Shown here in pieces: positions 7,406 through 20,054 of a stretch of 64,000 nucleotides of DNA (position 1 is the stretch's first letter; each line of letters opens with the position of its first letter). Origin of the DNA: Bdellovibrio bacteriovorus HD100 (GTDB lineage: Bacteria; Bdellovibrionota; Bdellovibrionia; Bdellovibrionales; Bdellovibrionaceae); contig NC_005363.1 of NCBI RefSeq assembly GCF_000196175.1, positions 806,001 to 870,000 of the forward strand. Direction: 5' to 3'. Made by a program: the position numbers and the translations under genes. The notes below the pieces were generated by a model that saw nothing but the letters and a program-made list of their open reading frames with translations, ran no database searches and had not been told where the DNA came from.

Positions 7406-9586
7406 ATGAACGGATTCATTAGATTAGTAATCCTGAGCGCAATGATTGCCTCTCTGACTTCCTGTGCAAGCCGTCCGGTTGAAGACGATCTGTCTTTGGA
7501 TGGCATGGATTCCTCTGCGGATGTGACATCTGCAGACGAAAGCGCTCCAGCGGCTGACTCAGCCTCTGATGATTTCGCAGAATTCGATGAAATCGACAAT
7601 CAACAACCCGCGCAAGCTGAATCTCAAGCAGCTCCTGCCGATGACCAGGACCTGGCCATCGAAGAGGAAGTGAACGAGGCCGGCGGACAGGAACAAGTGG
7701 CCGATGCGCCGGCTCCTGCTCCGGAAGAAACCAGCCCGACGGAAGATCCGTTTGCAGACAGTTCTGTAGCGGATGTTCCTGCTCAAACTCCAGAGCCGAC
7801 GGTGACCGAAACCACGCCAGATCCATTTGCGGATCAGCCGCCGGTTTCCGAGCCGGCACCGGCTCCGGTGACTGAAACGATTGCCGCTGTTCCATCCGGA
7901 GCTCCGGCAAATATTACGGACCTTAAATTCCGCGCCAATGAAACGGGTGGGACTGTGATCGTGCAGGGGGATCGTCCTTTGACGTACACCACCCGCACAA
8001 ATCCTGATCTGCGCCAGTTCATCATTGAAGTGGACAACGCCAACTTGCCAGACCGTTTGAAACGCTCTTTGAACACCAAAGACATCAAAGGCAGCGTGGG
8101 TGCTATTGATGCTTATCAAAATCCGGGTTCTGCAACAGCGCGCTTTGTGATCCAGATGCGCGAAGGTTTGGGCGAGCCGATGGTTCAGCAAGAAGGCAAC
8201 AGCCTTCTGATCGTGGCCAGCGGATCTGCTCCGGCAGAGGCGATGGAAGTGACAGATGTCAGCACGGCGATGGAAGACAACAACATCCTGCCAAGCCAGA
8301 ATCTGACAGAGTTCCTTGCCGGCAACACCAAATTCTACGGTAAAAAGATCTCTATCGAGACCAGCAACATGGACATCCGTGACGCTTTGAACTTCATCAC
8401 GGAAGAGTCCGGCGTGAACATGGTGATCTCTGAAGACGTTAAAGGTGCAGTCAGTCTGAAGCTGCGTCAGGTTCCTTGGGACCAGGCGCTGGTTGTGATC
8501 ATGAAAGCGAAAAAGCTGGGCTACACCCGTCAGGGCAACGTATTGCGTATCGCTCCACTTCAGGATCTGAAAGCGGAAGAAGATGATGCAACGAAACTGG
8601 CACAGGCCAGAAAGAATCTGGAACCTTTGAAGGTTCGCATGTTCCCAGTCAGCTACGCGAAAGTCGACGAGCTTGAAAAGAAGATCAAAGACTTCCTGGG
8701 CGACCGTGGCCGTGTGGTCGGTGACGTTCGTACAAATGCTTTGGTGGTGACTGATATCGAAGAAAACCTGGAAAGAGCAGCTCGTCTGATCGCCAGCCTA
8801 GATACACAGCCTGCGCAAGTGTCCATCGAGGGTAAAATCGTCGAGGCGAAAGAAAGCTTCACCCGCAATATCGGTGTAAACTGGAGTGCGACGGGTGCGC
8901 CAATCAAGCTGGGTTCCACGGCTCGTGGTCCGGTGAACATGAATCCGTCCTTCAACGTGAATCAGAGCGCGGCGGGTTCTTCCGGTGCTTTGAACTTCAA
9001 CCTGAATGTGGGGACTTTGGATATCTTTGGTACTTTGTCAGCGGCCCTAGCCCTGAACGAAAGCGAAGAGCAGGTTAAGATCATCTCCGCTCCGCGTATC
9101 ATGACTCTGTCCAATGAAAAAGCTGACATCAATCAGACGACGGAAGTTCCGGTTCGTCAGGTGACTCAGAACGGGACAGCCACTCAGGAAACGTTCCAGT
9201 TCAAGCCATTGACACTGAAACTTGAGGTGACTCCGCAGGTAACGGCGGATGGATCTGTTATCATGAAAGTACTGGTTAACAGACAATTCCGTGGTGCTGA
9301 CGTGTCCAGTGCCGGTCAGGGCGCCTTTGCGGTGAACAGCCGTGAAGCCAACACCCGTGTTCTGGTGAAAAACGGTCAGACTGCGGTTATTGGTGGTATC
9401 TATCAAAGTGATGCCACAGACGGTGAAGTGGGTGTTCCTTGGTTCCGCGAATTGCCATTCGTAAGTTATCTGTTTAAGACCAAGAACATCTCCAAGGAAA
9501 AGTCTGAGTTGTTGATCTTCCTGACCCCAAGAATTATGGGTCAGATCGACAACAACGCAGGCAATCCGACAACCACTGACTTCTAA
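7406..9586 (+). CDS. pilQ: Type IV pilus secretin PilQ (predicted lipoprotein)
   Basis: A 726-residue outer-membrane secretin that forms the pore for the pilus fibre. Order of parts: signal peptide ending in a lipobox (LTSC-AS, Cys at about residue 20), an acidic Pro/Ala-rich stretch to about 165, and one AMIN domain (ITDLKFRANETGG onward). Next come STN/N0 and N1 domains (NMDIRDALNFITEESGVNMVISEDV; MFPVSYAKVDELEKKIKDFL). The C-terminal secretin domain follows (RTNALVVTDIEENLERA, VSIEGKIVEAKESF, ISAPRIMTLSNEKADI, ending SELLIFLTPRIM). A lipidated PilQ is unusual, as most have a plain signal peptide. An AGAGGAGG ribosome site lies just before the ATG. Confidence 0.97.
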   Translation: MNGFIRLVILSAMIASLTSCASRPVEDDLSLDGMDSSADVTSADESAPAADSASDDFAEFDEIDNQQPAQAESQAAPADDQDLAIEEEVNEAGGQEQVADAPAPAPEETSPTEDPFADSSVADVPAQTPEPTVTETTPDPFADQPPVSEPAPAPVTETIAAVPSGAPANITDLKFRANETGGTVIVQGDRPLTYTTRTNPDLRQFIIEVDNANLPDRLKRSLNTKDIKGSVGAIDAYQNPGSATARFVIQMREGLGEPMVQQEGNSLLIVASGSAPAEAMEVTDVSTAMEDNNILPSQNLTEFLAGNTKFYGKKISIETSNMDIRDALNFITEESGVNMVISEDVKGAVSLKLRQVPWDQALVVIMKAKKLGYTRQGNVLRIAPLQDLKAEEDDATKLAQARKNLEPLKVRMFPVSYAKVDELEKKIKDFLGDRGRVVGDVRTNALVVTDIEENLERAARLIASLDTQPAQVSIEGKIVEAKESFTRNIGVNWSATGAPIKLGSTARGPVNMNPSFNVNQSAAGSSGALNFNLNVGTLDIFGTLSAALALNESEEQVKIISAPRIMTLSNEKADINQTTEVPVRQVTQNGTATQETFQFKPLTLKLEVTPQVTADGSVIMKVLVNRQFRGADVSSAGQGAFAVNSREANTRVLVKNGQTAVIGGIYQSDATDGEVGVPWFRELPFVSYLFKTKNISKEKSELLIFLTPRIMGQIDNNAGNPTTTDF

Positions 9587-9598
9587 CGAGGAGGACCC

Positions 9599-10204
9599 AT
9601 GCGACACTGGAAAGTTTTAATGTTGGCATTGGTGGCAGTGGCCCTGCCCAATTGTGCGCAGGAGGCCGGTCAGCTTTCAACATCAGGGTCGCCTTCTCGG
9701 ACGTATGTGATTAATGCTTCAGCAAAGAGCTGCATTACCAAACGCACAGAAGACTCCAGTAATCCATCGCCGAACGACGTCGGGGCTGCTTTCTTCCAAG
9801 TTCAGTATCTGAATGTCTCCTGGCCGAACACTCAAAAAACCCTGATTGTGGCTTCCATACGGTTGAAGTTCCAGGGCGGGCAGTTTTCCGGGGGCAATTA
9901 CGTCTGCGAGTTTGCAGGGGATAATTTACTGGCTTTGAATGATACCTGGTGGTCTAAAGGTGAAGCCGCAGTCGGTGGCCCAGAGATAGCAAGTTATAAG
10001 GCCCCAACCGACGCTGCCCAAAGATACACCCCAGCCCAAACTGTTCCTATAACTTGTCCTATTGTTTGCGGAGGTTTGAGTGCTTCCACTGCATTCCAGG
10101 CTTCTGGGGTCATTGATATTATCGGATTCTCCCGTGACACCAATGGCGAGCTGACTCCGGAAAGAACGACCGGCTTCATCTCCATCGAAAGTCTTGGCGA
10201 CTAA
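9599..10204 (+). CDS. Unknown lipoprotein in pilQ operon
   Basis: A 201-residue predicted lipoprotein (lipobox LPNC-A at about residue 19) starting 12 bases after pilQ with a GAGGAGG ribosome site, so almost certainly co-transcribed. No domain is recognised. The mature part is beta-rich with four cysteines (SAKSCITKR, GGNYVCEFAG, VPITCPIVCGG). Position right after a secretin gene makes a pilotin or secretin-accessory role possible, but it shows no TPR repeats like Tgl/PilF, so that remains a guess. A strong terminator follows. Confidence 0.8.
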   Translation: MRHWKVLMLALVAVALPNCAQEAGQLSTSGSPSRTYVINASAKSCITKRTEDSSNPSPNDVGAAFFQVQYLNVSWPNTQKTLIVASIRLKFQGGQFSGGNYVCEFAGDNLLALNDTWWSKGEAAVGGPEIASYKAPTDAAQRYTPAQTVPITCPIVCGGLSASTAFQASGVIDIIGFSRDTNGELTPERTTGFISIESLGD

Positions 10205-10230
10205 GTCATCTGACAAAATGGAATATGTAA

Positions 10231-10257
10231 AAAGGGCGGTCAAACCGCCCTTTTTTA
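10231..10257 (+). terminator. Rho-independent terminator of the pil operon
   Basis: GGGCGGT, loop CAA, ACCGCCC (10234-10250) followed by six T. It closes the pilM to lipoprotein transcript. Confidence 0.9.
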
Positions 10258-10309
10258 TTAAGGTTTGACCCATCTTCACAGTCCTCGCTTAACTTAAAGT
10301 GAGGTGAAT

Positions 10310-10549
10310 ATGAAAACCACTTTGCTTGTCGTATTGTCATTGGCGATAGGGATTGGAATTTCTTGGGCAGGTATGAAGCCCTTTGCCGTCAATCAATTCA
10401 CCGATGGAACTACGGTGGAAACAATCCTGGTAAGGCCAGAAGCCACTGAAACAGCGATCTATCAGATCAAACAATCCGACGGGGTTGTCTGCTACGCTAT
10501 TAGTGGTGCTCGTAACACAAATACACCCACGATCAGTTGCATTAAATAG
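10310..10549 (+). CDS. Small secreted protein of unknown function
   Basis: A 79-residue protein with a signal peptide (MKTTLLVVLSLAIGIGISWAG) and a short mature region with two cysteines (VVCYAISGA and TISCIK). The pattern VVCYA...SC is seen in other small exported proteins, but no function is known to me. The ATG at 10310 has a GAGGTGAA ribosome site and is preferred over the GTG at 10304. Its stop touches the earliest possible start of rarA. Confidence 0.7.
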   Translation: MKTTLLVVLSLAIGIGISWAGMKPFAVNQFTDGTTVETILVRPEATETAIYQIKQSDGVVCYAISGARNTNTPTISCIK

Positions 10550-10584
10550 TGGATTCTAGGGTTGGGATGGTTTATGACCCTCCT

Positions 10585-11898
10585 ATGGATCTTTTCTCTG
10601 CCTCTCAAGCCTCCCATGGAACTTCACCGCTGTCAGAAATCCTGCGTCCCAAGACGCTGGATGATATCTTTGGACAGCAAAAGACCCTGGGGCCTCAGTC
10701 CAAACTAGGGCAGATGCTTCGCAAGGGTTATTTGCCCAGTCTGATTATTTGGGGTCCTCCGGGCACCGGGAAGACGACCTTCGCTCTGGCCTTGTCCCAG
10801 CATTTCAATGCGCACTATGTGCATCTGAACGCCGTGGACTCTGGCGCCAAGGCACTTCGAGAAGTGGGTGAAGCGGGCAAAGACCGTCGCCTTCAGTACC
10901 AGCAAAAGACCATTCTCTTCGTGGATGAAATTCATCGCTTTAATAAAGCCCAGCAGGACGTACTTTTGCCTTTCGTGGAAAAAGGCGATCTGGTGCTGGT
11001 GGGTGCGACCACGGAAAATCCCAGCTATGAACTGAACCGCGCCCTGCTCAGCCGCTGTCGTGTGGTGATTTTTGAGCGTCTGTCTGAAGACGATCTGAAC
11101 AAGATCGTAAAACGTGCCGAAACCCACTACGCAAAACCCTTGGATAAAATCCTGACCGAGGATGCACACAAGAATCTGCTGGAATACTCCGACGGCGATG
11201 CCCGTCGTCTGATCAACAGTCTTGAGATTCTGTACACCTTCACCAAAGACGAAGTGGAAGGCCCGCTGCTGGATGTGAACGACATGCGCGAACTGCTGCA
11301 GCAGAATCCTTTGGGTTATGACAAGAACTCAGAAATGCACTATGACACCATTTCGGCGTTTATTAAGAGCATTCGTGGCAGTGATCCGGATGCAGCGATG
11401 TACTATCTGGCAAGAATGCTCGATGGCGGGGAAGACCCGGTCTTTATCGCGCGCCGTTTGATTATTCTGGCGTCTGAAGATATCGGAAACGCCGATCCAC
11501 GGGCTATTTCCGTGGCTATTGCCGGCCTGCAGGCGGTGGAGGCCATTGGCCTTCCCGAAGGAGCCATCACTCTTTCTCAAGTAACAACGTATCTGGCGTC
11601 TTGCCCAAAATCCAATGCCTCTTACATGGCTTTGCATAAAGCCCGTGAATTGGTGGAAAAAACCCGCACGCTGCCGGTGCCTCTGCATTTGCGATCCGCA
11701 AAGACAGCGCTGGCGAAGGATCTGGGGTACGGCCGCGACTATAAATATCCGCATAACTATCCCACGGGCTGGGTGGAGCAATCCTATCTGCCGGAAGAAG
11801 TTGAAAAGACCGCGATCTATGAACCAACCACCAGAGGCTTTGAAAAGAACATCCGCGATTACCTCAGTTGGATGAAGCTGAAAAAGGACAAGGAATAG
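10585..11898 (+). CDS. rarA: Replication-associated recombination protein A (AAA+ ATPase)
   Basis: A 437-residue clamp-loader-like AAA+ protein (RarA/MgsA) that acts at stalled replication forks. Walker A is WGPPGTGKTT (residues about 56-65), Walker B ILFVDEIHRFNKAQQD, sensor 1 GATTENPSYELNRALLSRC, and the C-terminal MgsA part shows ISAFIKSIRGSDPDAAMYYLARML and SEDIGNADPRA. The MDLF start at 10585 is chosen because many RarA proteins begin this way. The ATG at 10567 (with a TAGGG site) or the GTG at 10549 would also be possible. Confidence 0.95.
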   Translation: MDLFSASQASHGTSPLSEILRPKTLDDIFGQQKTLGPQSKLGQMLRKGYLPSLIIWGPPGTGKTTFALALSQHFNAHYVHLNAVDSGAKALREVGEAGKDRRLQYQQKTILFVDEIHRFNKAQQDVLLPFVEKGDLVLVGATTENPSYELNRALLSRCRVVIFERLSEDDLNKIVKRAETHYAKPLDKILTEDAHKNLLEYSDGDARRLINSLEILYTFTKDEVEGPLLDVNDMRELLQQNPLGYDKNSEMHYDTISAFIKSIRGSDPDAAMYYLARMLDGGEDPVFIARRLIILASEDIGNADPRAISVAIAGLQAVEAIGLPEGAITLSQVTTYLASCPKSNASYMALHKARELVEKTRTLPVPLHLRSAKTALAKDLGYGRDYKYPHNYPTGWVEQSYLPEEVEKTAIYEPTTRGFEKNIRDYLSWMKLKKDKE

Positions 11899-11968
11899 TT
11901 CTATATATAGAATGCGGCTTCCGTCTGGAGCTTCAGGCAAGCTTGATATGAAGACTGACAGTTAGAAA

Positions 11969-12006
11969 TAAAAAAGCCCCCGTCTGAGAAGAAGGGGGCT
12001 TTTTAG
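11969..12006. terminator. Bidirectional terminator between rarA and the cupin gene
   Basis: AGCCCCC (11975-11981) pairs with GGGGGCT (11994-12000), with A-tract on the left and T-tract on the right. It serves rarA on the plus strand and the cupin gene on the minus strand. Confidence 0.88.
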
Positions 12007-12026
12007 TTTTTAATCTCGGTGAAAAC

Positions 12027-12332
12027 TTAGATCGCTCTTTGTGCGCAAACAGTCACACAAGGCTCTCCGCCTTGAGCCACGTAAGAAAAGCGGGTGTTTC
12101 CTGGAATCTCAACGCGGTCTCCAGGGCGCAGGACAAATTGATTTCCGGATACGTTGAAAATCATTTCGCCACTGATGATAACTCGCACCTCAGCAAAGGG
12201 TTTGCGGTGATCGCCGACTTTCTTTGCGGGTTCCAGAATTTGTTCATAGGGCTCCATGCCCTCTGATTCCAGAATCATAAGAACTTGCTGTTTGCTTGGG
12301 ATGATCGGAGCTTGCCAACGTGTGATGATCAT
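12027..12332 (-). CDS. Small cupin-domain protein
   Basis: A 101-residue single-domain cupin. The second cupin motif is visible as FNVSGNQFVLRPGDRVEIPGNTRF (PGD and P turn residues). The first motif region (KPFAEVRVIISGEMIFNV) keeps E and G but lacks the usual two histidines, so metal binding is uncertain. Such proteins often act as small sensors or isomerases. No specific role can be assigned. The ribosome site GAGGCACAC precedes the ATG. Confidence 0.82.
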   Translation of the reverse strand: MIITRWQAPIIPSKQQVLMILESEGMEPYEQILEPAKKVGDHRKPFAEVRVIISGEMIFNVSGNQFVLRPGDRVEIPGNTRFSYVAQGGEPCVTVCAQRAI

Positions 12333-12512
12333 AGTGTGTGCCTCTTTCAGGCCAGTTTATCTCAAATCGGAACGCCCGGTACAAGGCGCGCCGCCGACGA
12401 ATCCCGGCTTGAAACAGTATCACGAAATTTTATTCAAATTGCGACAGGATAAGAGGCCGGATTCTCATCTTTTTTTGTTTTCTTGTTAAGTCCTTCAAGG
12501 GATTGTCGATAT

Positions 12513-12549
12513 CTCTAATGTAAGTTAGAGACGCCCTATAATATTAGGG
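12513..12549 (+). promoter_or_regulatory. Two palindromes around a TATAAT box upstream of the 12559 gene
   Basis: CTCTAA-N6-TTAGAG (12513-12530) lies directly upstream of CCCTA-TAATAT-TAGGG (12534-12549), which itself contains a perfect TATAAT (12537-12542). No good -35 box is at the usual distance. This looks like an activator or repressor site overlapping a core promoter. Transcripts would start near 12549, only about 10 bases before the TTG start. Confidence 0.5.
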
Positions 12550-12558
12550 GAGGGTAAT

Positions 12559-13074
12559 TTGAGCAGTTCTAAAACGAAATCGACGCACGCTGAGCTAGAT
12601 CACATCTTGAATTTTGTCGATGCCTCCAAGGGTCTTCGTGCGAAGATCAATGAGTCAGGTCGAGTGCAAATTCGTCAGGATCTAGACGGGAAATTATTCT
12701 CCTTCAACACTCAGGAAGTGAATGAAGTCCTTCACCGCGCAGACTCTGAAGGCAAACCCTTCATTCAGGTGAACTTCAAGAATGGCACAAAGGTGCTGTT
12801 GACTGAGACGCTGGTAGGATTCAAACCGCTGGAAACCCTGGGTTTGGATATGTCCCGCATCCCTAAAGTGGTGACGACACCAGATCTATTGAGTGTGTAT
12901 GAGGCCATCGAAGAGTCCATGGGAGCCGACAACGGCCTGGATCACGAGGTTGAAATCCTCAAAAAGGTCTATACAGCCATCGTATCCGGAGGCGAAAAGG
13001 TCGGGTTCGACCTTAGTTTTGAAAGAAAGTGGCTCAACAGACTGCTTGCGTCAAAATTCAAGGCTAGCGCCTAA
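12559..13074 (+). CDS. Unknown 171-residue cytoplasmic protein
   Basis: No signal peptide or membrane segment. No domain recognised. The N-terminal half is beta-rich (GRVQIRQDLDGKLFSFNTQEV; KPFIQVNFKNGTKVLLTETLVGF). The C-terminal half is helical (LLSVYEAIEESMG; EVEILKKVYTAIVSGGEKVGF; ERKWLNRLLASKF). TTG start with a strong GGGGAGGGT ribosome site seven bases ahead. It stands alone between a palindromic promoter and a terminator, just before the rRNA operon. A small regulatory or adaptor protein is possible, without evidence. Confidence 0.8.
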   Translation: MSSSKTKSTHAELDHILNFVDASKGLRAKINESGRVQIRQDLDGKLFSFNTQEVNEVLHRADSEGKPFIQVNFKNGTKVLLTETLVGFKPLETLGLDMSRIPKVVTTPDLLSVYEAIEESMGADNGLDHEVEILKKVYTAIVSGGEKVGFDLSFERKWLNRLLASKFKASA

Positions 13075-13114
13075 TCAATTGTATTTTCAAATACTTATCT
13101 AAGTTTTTTATTAT

Positions 13115-13141
13115 AACCGAGGCCCCTGCCTCGGTTATTTA
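13115..13141 (+). terminator. Terminator after the 12559 gene
   Basis: AACCGAGGC, loop CCCT, GCCTCGGTT (13115-13136), followed by a weak A/T-rich tail. Confidence 0.7.
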
Positions 13142-13229
13142 TTGAGCAACTTCGGGTGAGTTATTAAATTTTCGAAAAAAAGCTATTGACCTTTTTCGGC
13201 CCTTACGAGAAAACAGCTCCACTTCGTTC

Positions 13230-13305
<76 letters not shown>

Positions 13306-13364
13306 ACTTTTCTTCTTCAATAACTAAGACTTAGGTCGAAAGTTAAGAAAAAGAAAAAAGATAG

Positions 13365-13392
13365 TTGACGGGGACAAAATCTTTGATAAGAT
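13365..13392 (+). promoter_or_regulatory. Predicted rRNA operon promoter
   Basis: TTGACG (13365-13370), 16-base spacer, TAAGAT (13387-13392), located between tRNA-Ala and 16S. A GC-rich stretch (CCTCGCG) sits near the start site, like the discriminator of stringently controlled rRNA promoters. Confidence 0.6.
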
Positions 13393-13437
13393 TGGTTCCT
13401 CGCGATTCGGAATAAAACGAAGTCACGATAAAATGTT

Positions 13438-13450
13438 CGCTCTTTGAAAA
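13438..13450 (+). promoter_or_regulatory. boxA-like antitermination element in rRNA leader
   Basis: CGCTCTTTGAAAA resembles the boxA core (GCTCTTTAACA) bound by NusB/NusE. A second copy lies before 23S at 15362. Confidence 0.65.
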
Positions 13451-13456
13451 CTGAAT

Positions 13457-13483
13457 AGCTAGATAAAATAGATTTTTGGGCTC
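13457..13483 (+). other. 16S processing stem, left arm (pairs with 15181-15203)
   Basis: The stretch from AGCTAGAT to TTTTTGGGCTC is complementary to 15181-15203 just after 16S, with a small bulge (AAA). The pair would form the long stem cut by RNase III to release pre-16S. Confidence 0.75.
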
Positions 13484-13575
13484 TTTGAATACCGAGTAAT
13501 TGGTATTCACAATTTCAAAAAATATTCGAACAAACAATAGCGTAAAAGCTAGCTGTTTGCTTCTAAACAGAATTT

Positions 13576-15097
<1,522 letters not shown>

Positions 15098-15180
15098 TAT
15101 CCGGTCAATCTTCATCAAGACTTGTTCTTGATAAGTTAAAATGACCCAATCTTAGGTCAACTTACTCTTCCCGAGTAAGT

Positions 15181-15203
15181 GAGTCCCAAAAATCTATCTA
15201 GCT
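15181..15203 (+). other. 16S processing stem, right arm
   Basis: Complementary to 13457-13483 upstream of 16S; see that entry. Confidence 0.75.
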
Positions 15204-15231
15204 GTTTAGTTTTGAGAGAGTGAAGCCTAAT

Positions 15232-15308
<77 letters not shown>

Positions 15309-15361
15309 AGTTCTACTGTACTGGAATGCGGTGTAAGTTAGCGTTTTACTTTGAACGATTT

Positions 15362-15374
15362 TCGTTCTTTGACA
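15362..15374 (+). promoter_or_regulatory. boxA-like element before 23S
   Basis: TCGTTCTTTGACA resembles boxA and repeats the leader element at 13438. The following GAATAG also matches the leader copy. Confidence 0.6.
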
Positions 15375-15418
15375 ATTGAATAGATTGATTTAGTTGATTT
15401 TTAGCGAGGTTAGTTCCA
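15375..15418 (+). other. 23S processing stem, left arm (pairs with 18462-18511)
   Basis: ATTGATTTAGTTGATTTTTAG followed by GGTTAGTTCCA is complementary to the sequence at 18462-18511, downstream of 23S, with few mismatches. This is the expected RNase III stem of pre-23S. Confidence 0.75.
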
Positions 15419-15423
15419 TTTTT

Positions 15424-18361
<2,938 letters not shown>

Positions 18362-18461
18362 AAAAACATTCTTCTTAGATTTATCTAACGAAGATTTCGT
18401 CTCAGAGACTTCCTTAATTGGAACGAGAGACTAGCTCTCTGAATAAGTAAGAGAGTGAAAT

Positions 18462-18511
18462 GTGGAACTAACAGCGACTCGCTAAAAATCAATTAAATCA
18501 ATCATTCAGTT
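18462..18511 (+). other. 23S processing stem, right arm
   Basis: Complementary to 15375-15418; see that entry. The rest of the 255-base 23S-5S spacer holds no tRNA. Confidence 0.75.
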
Positions 18512-18616
18512 GTAATGATAAAAAAAGAAAGTAACTTCTCCATTTGTATTGGAAGTAAGTTGCAAAGAACGAAAAGGTTAGTGTAAGAAGCTAACCACTT
18601 TGATTAATAAACGCTT

Positions 18617-18734
18617 TGCTGGTGTTTATAGCAGAGGGGCCACACCTGATCCCATTCCGAACTCAGAAGTTAAGTCCTCTTGCGGCGATGGTATTGCATT
18701 GGTGACAATGTGGGAGAGTAGCACGACGCCAGCT
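18617..18734 (+). rRNA. rrf: 5S ribosomal RNA
   Basis: About 118 bases. The conserved loop A/B region CCACACCTGATCCCATTCCG and CCGAACTCAGAAGTTAAG are present. The terminal stem is formed by GCTGGTG with GCCAGC. Last gene of the rRNA operon. Confidence 0.96.
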
Positions 18735-18746
18735 CTATTTTACTTG

Positions 18747-18779
18747 AACCCGGGTTACGAAAGTAATCCGGGTTTTTTT
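18747..18779 (+). terminator. rRNA operon terminator
   Basis: AACCCGGGTTAC, loop GAAA, GTAATCCGGGTT (one G-T pair), then a run of seven T. Confidence 0.92.
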
Positions 18780-18803
18780 GTATCCAAAATCTGGTAGTAG
18801 ATA

Positions 18804-18836
18804 AAAGAAAAGCCCGGCAAGAACCGGGCTTTTTTC
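18804..18836. terminator. Bidirectional terminator facing the 18874 hydrolase
   Basis: AGCCCGG, loop CAAGAA, CCGGGCT (18811-18830) with T-run at right and A-rich left side. It serves the minus-strand hydrolase and backs up the rRNA terminator. Confidence 0.85.
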
Positions 18837-18873
18837 GTTTGTGGAGATGTCTTTTTAAAGTTTCTTAAAGCTA

Positions 18874-19887
18874 TTAAAGGTGCTTTTTCATCGCGGACCA
18901 GAATGCATTGTAGTCTTCGATGAAAGGCATATGTCCCAGGCCTTTAAGCTCTTCCAATTTTGATTTTGGAATCAGGCGGGCGGCTTGTCTTCCTAGCACT
19001 GGATAGTTGCCCATCTTCTTTTTGTTCTCTTCCGGGGCCCAGGCTTTACCGATGGCTGTTCGGTCTCTTTGTCCGATGATCAGGACAGTCGGTGCTTTGA
19101 TGTTTTTGAATTCATATATCACAGGCTGAGTGAACACCATATCGGATGTCAGAGCGGCATTCCAGGCAATCACTGGATAGTCAGGGCCCAGGATCCAGCC
19201 GGTTGGAATCTCCAGCCACTTGTCGTATTCCGGTTTCCATTTGCCATCATAGTAACTGTCCAATTGGTACTGTTTGATCTTTTCTGCAGAGCTTGCCAGT
19301 TCTCCGCGGAAACCATCTTCGACCGGACGGTAGGAAGTCATGGTTTTCCAGTCTTCAAGACCGATCGGATTCACCAGGAAAAGTTGAGTGATTGAATCCG
19401 GGAACATCAGACTCATGCGGCTGGCGACCATCCCGCCCATTGAATGCCCCAACAGCTTGTATTTTTCTACATTCAAAGACTTCAAAAGATTCTGGGTGTT
19501 TTGCCCTAAGGCGTGGAAGCTATATTGGTAGTAGGCGGGCTTCGTCGATTTGCCGAAACCAATCTGATCCGGAACAATCACTCGGAAGCCTTCGGCCGTC
19601 AGGGAATTAATCAGGGTTTCGAAGTAAGCGCCGGGAAAGTTCTTTCCGTGCAGCAGAACGATGGTGCCCTTGTTACTTTCCTTGGTGGGCGCGACATCCA
19701 TGTACGCCATCTTTAGGTCCTGGCCTTGGGATTTAAAATTATAGTAGTGCACAGGGAATGGATATTGATAGGTCGACAATACTGAATCGAAGCCTTTGGC
19801 TGAATTGATTTCGCTTGCTGGCTTTGTGCTGGTGCTTGCACAGGCGGTGGTCATTAGCAGGGTCGAGAGGATCAGGGCGTTTTTCAT
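18874..19887 (-). CDS. Lipoprotein alpha/beta hydrolase
   Basis: A 337-residue alpha/beta-hydrolase fold protein anchored as a lipoprotein (lipobox TTAC-AS after MKNALILSTLLM). The oxyanion region is LLHGKNFPGAYFE, the nucleophile elbow GHSMGGMVAS (Ser), the acid is probably in IIGQRDRTAIGKA, and the histidine in GLGHMPFIED. It resembles haloalkane dehalogenase/epoxide-hydrolase-type esterases. The substrate is unknown. Good GGAGATCACC ribosome site. It is alone on the minus strand, between a shared terminator and a spaced upstream gene. Confidence 0.9.
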   Translation of the reverse strand: MKNALILSTLLMTTACASTSTKPASEINSAKGFDSVLSTYQYPFPVHYYNFKSQGQDLKMAYMDVAPTKESNKGTIVLLHGKNFPGAYFETLINSLTAEGFRVIVPDQIGFGKSTKPAYYQYSFHALGQNTQNLLKSLNVEKYKLLGHSMGGMVASRMSLMFPDSITQLFLVNPIGLEDWKTMTSYRPVEDGFRGELASSAEKIKQYQLDSYYDGKWKPEYDKWLEIPTGWILGPDYPVIAWNAALTSDMVFTQPVIYEFKNIKAPTVLIIGQRDRTAIGKAWAPEENKKKMGNYPVLGRQAARLIPKSKLEELKGLGHMPFIEDYNAFWSAMKKHL

Positions 19888-19988
19888 GGTGATCTCCTTT
19901 GCTGTGGGTCTCGAAGTTGCGACGACAAGCTGGGAGTTGCTTTTTTATTCGAGGCCGAAGTTAAAAAAATTAGATCAGTGGTTCTAAT

Positions 19989-20019
19989 ACTGCCTGAGTT
20001 CTTTAGACGGTCAGGCAGT
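19989..20019. other. Perfect hairpin downstream of the 20055 gene
   Basis: ACTGCCTGA and TCAGGCAGT form a 9-base perfect stem with a 13-base loop. It has no T-run on either strand, so it is either a Rho-type 3' end structure for the minus-strand gene at 20055 or a protein-binding site. Confidence 0.5.
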
Positions 20020-20054
20020 AATTCGGTTCATTTGTCGGAAAACTATTTTGATAC

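Noticed and set aside
13186-13229. Promoter for tRNA-Ala from TTGACC at 13186
   Set aside because: No acceptable -10 hexamer was found at the usual 16-18 base distance.
19989-20019. Strong hairpin as a Rho-independent terminator
   Set aside because: Perfect stem but no T-run on either strand; kept only as a hairpin.
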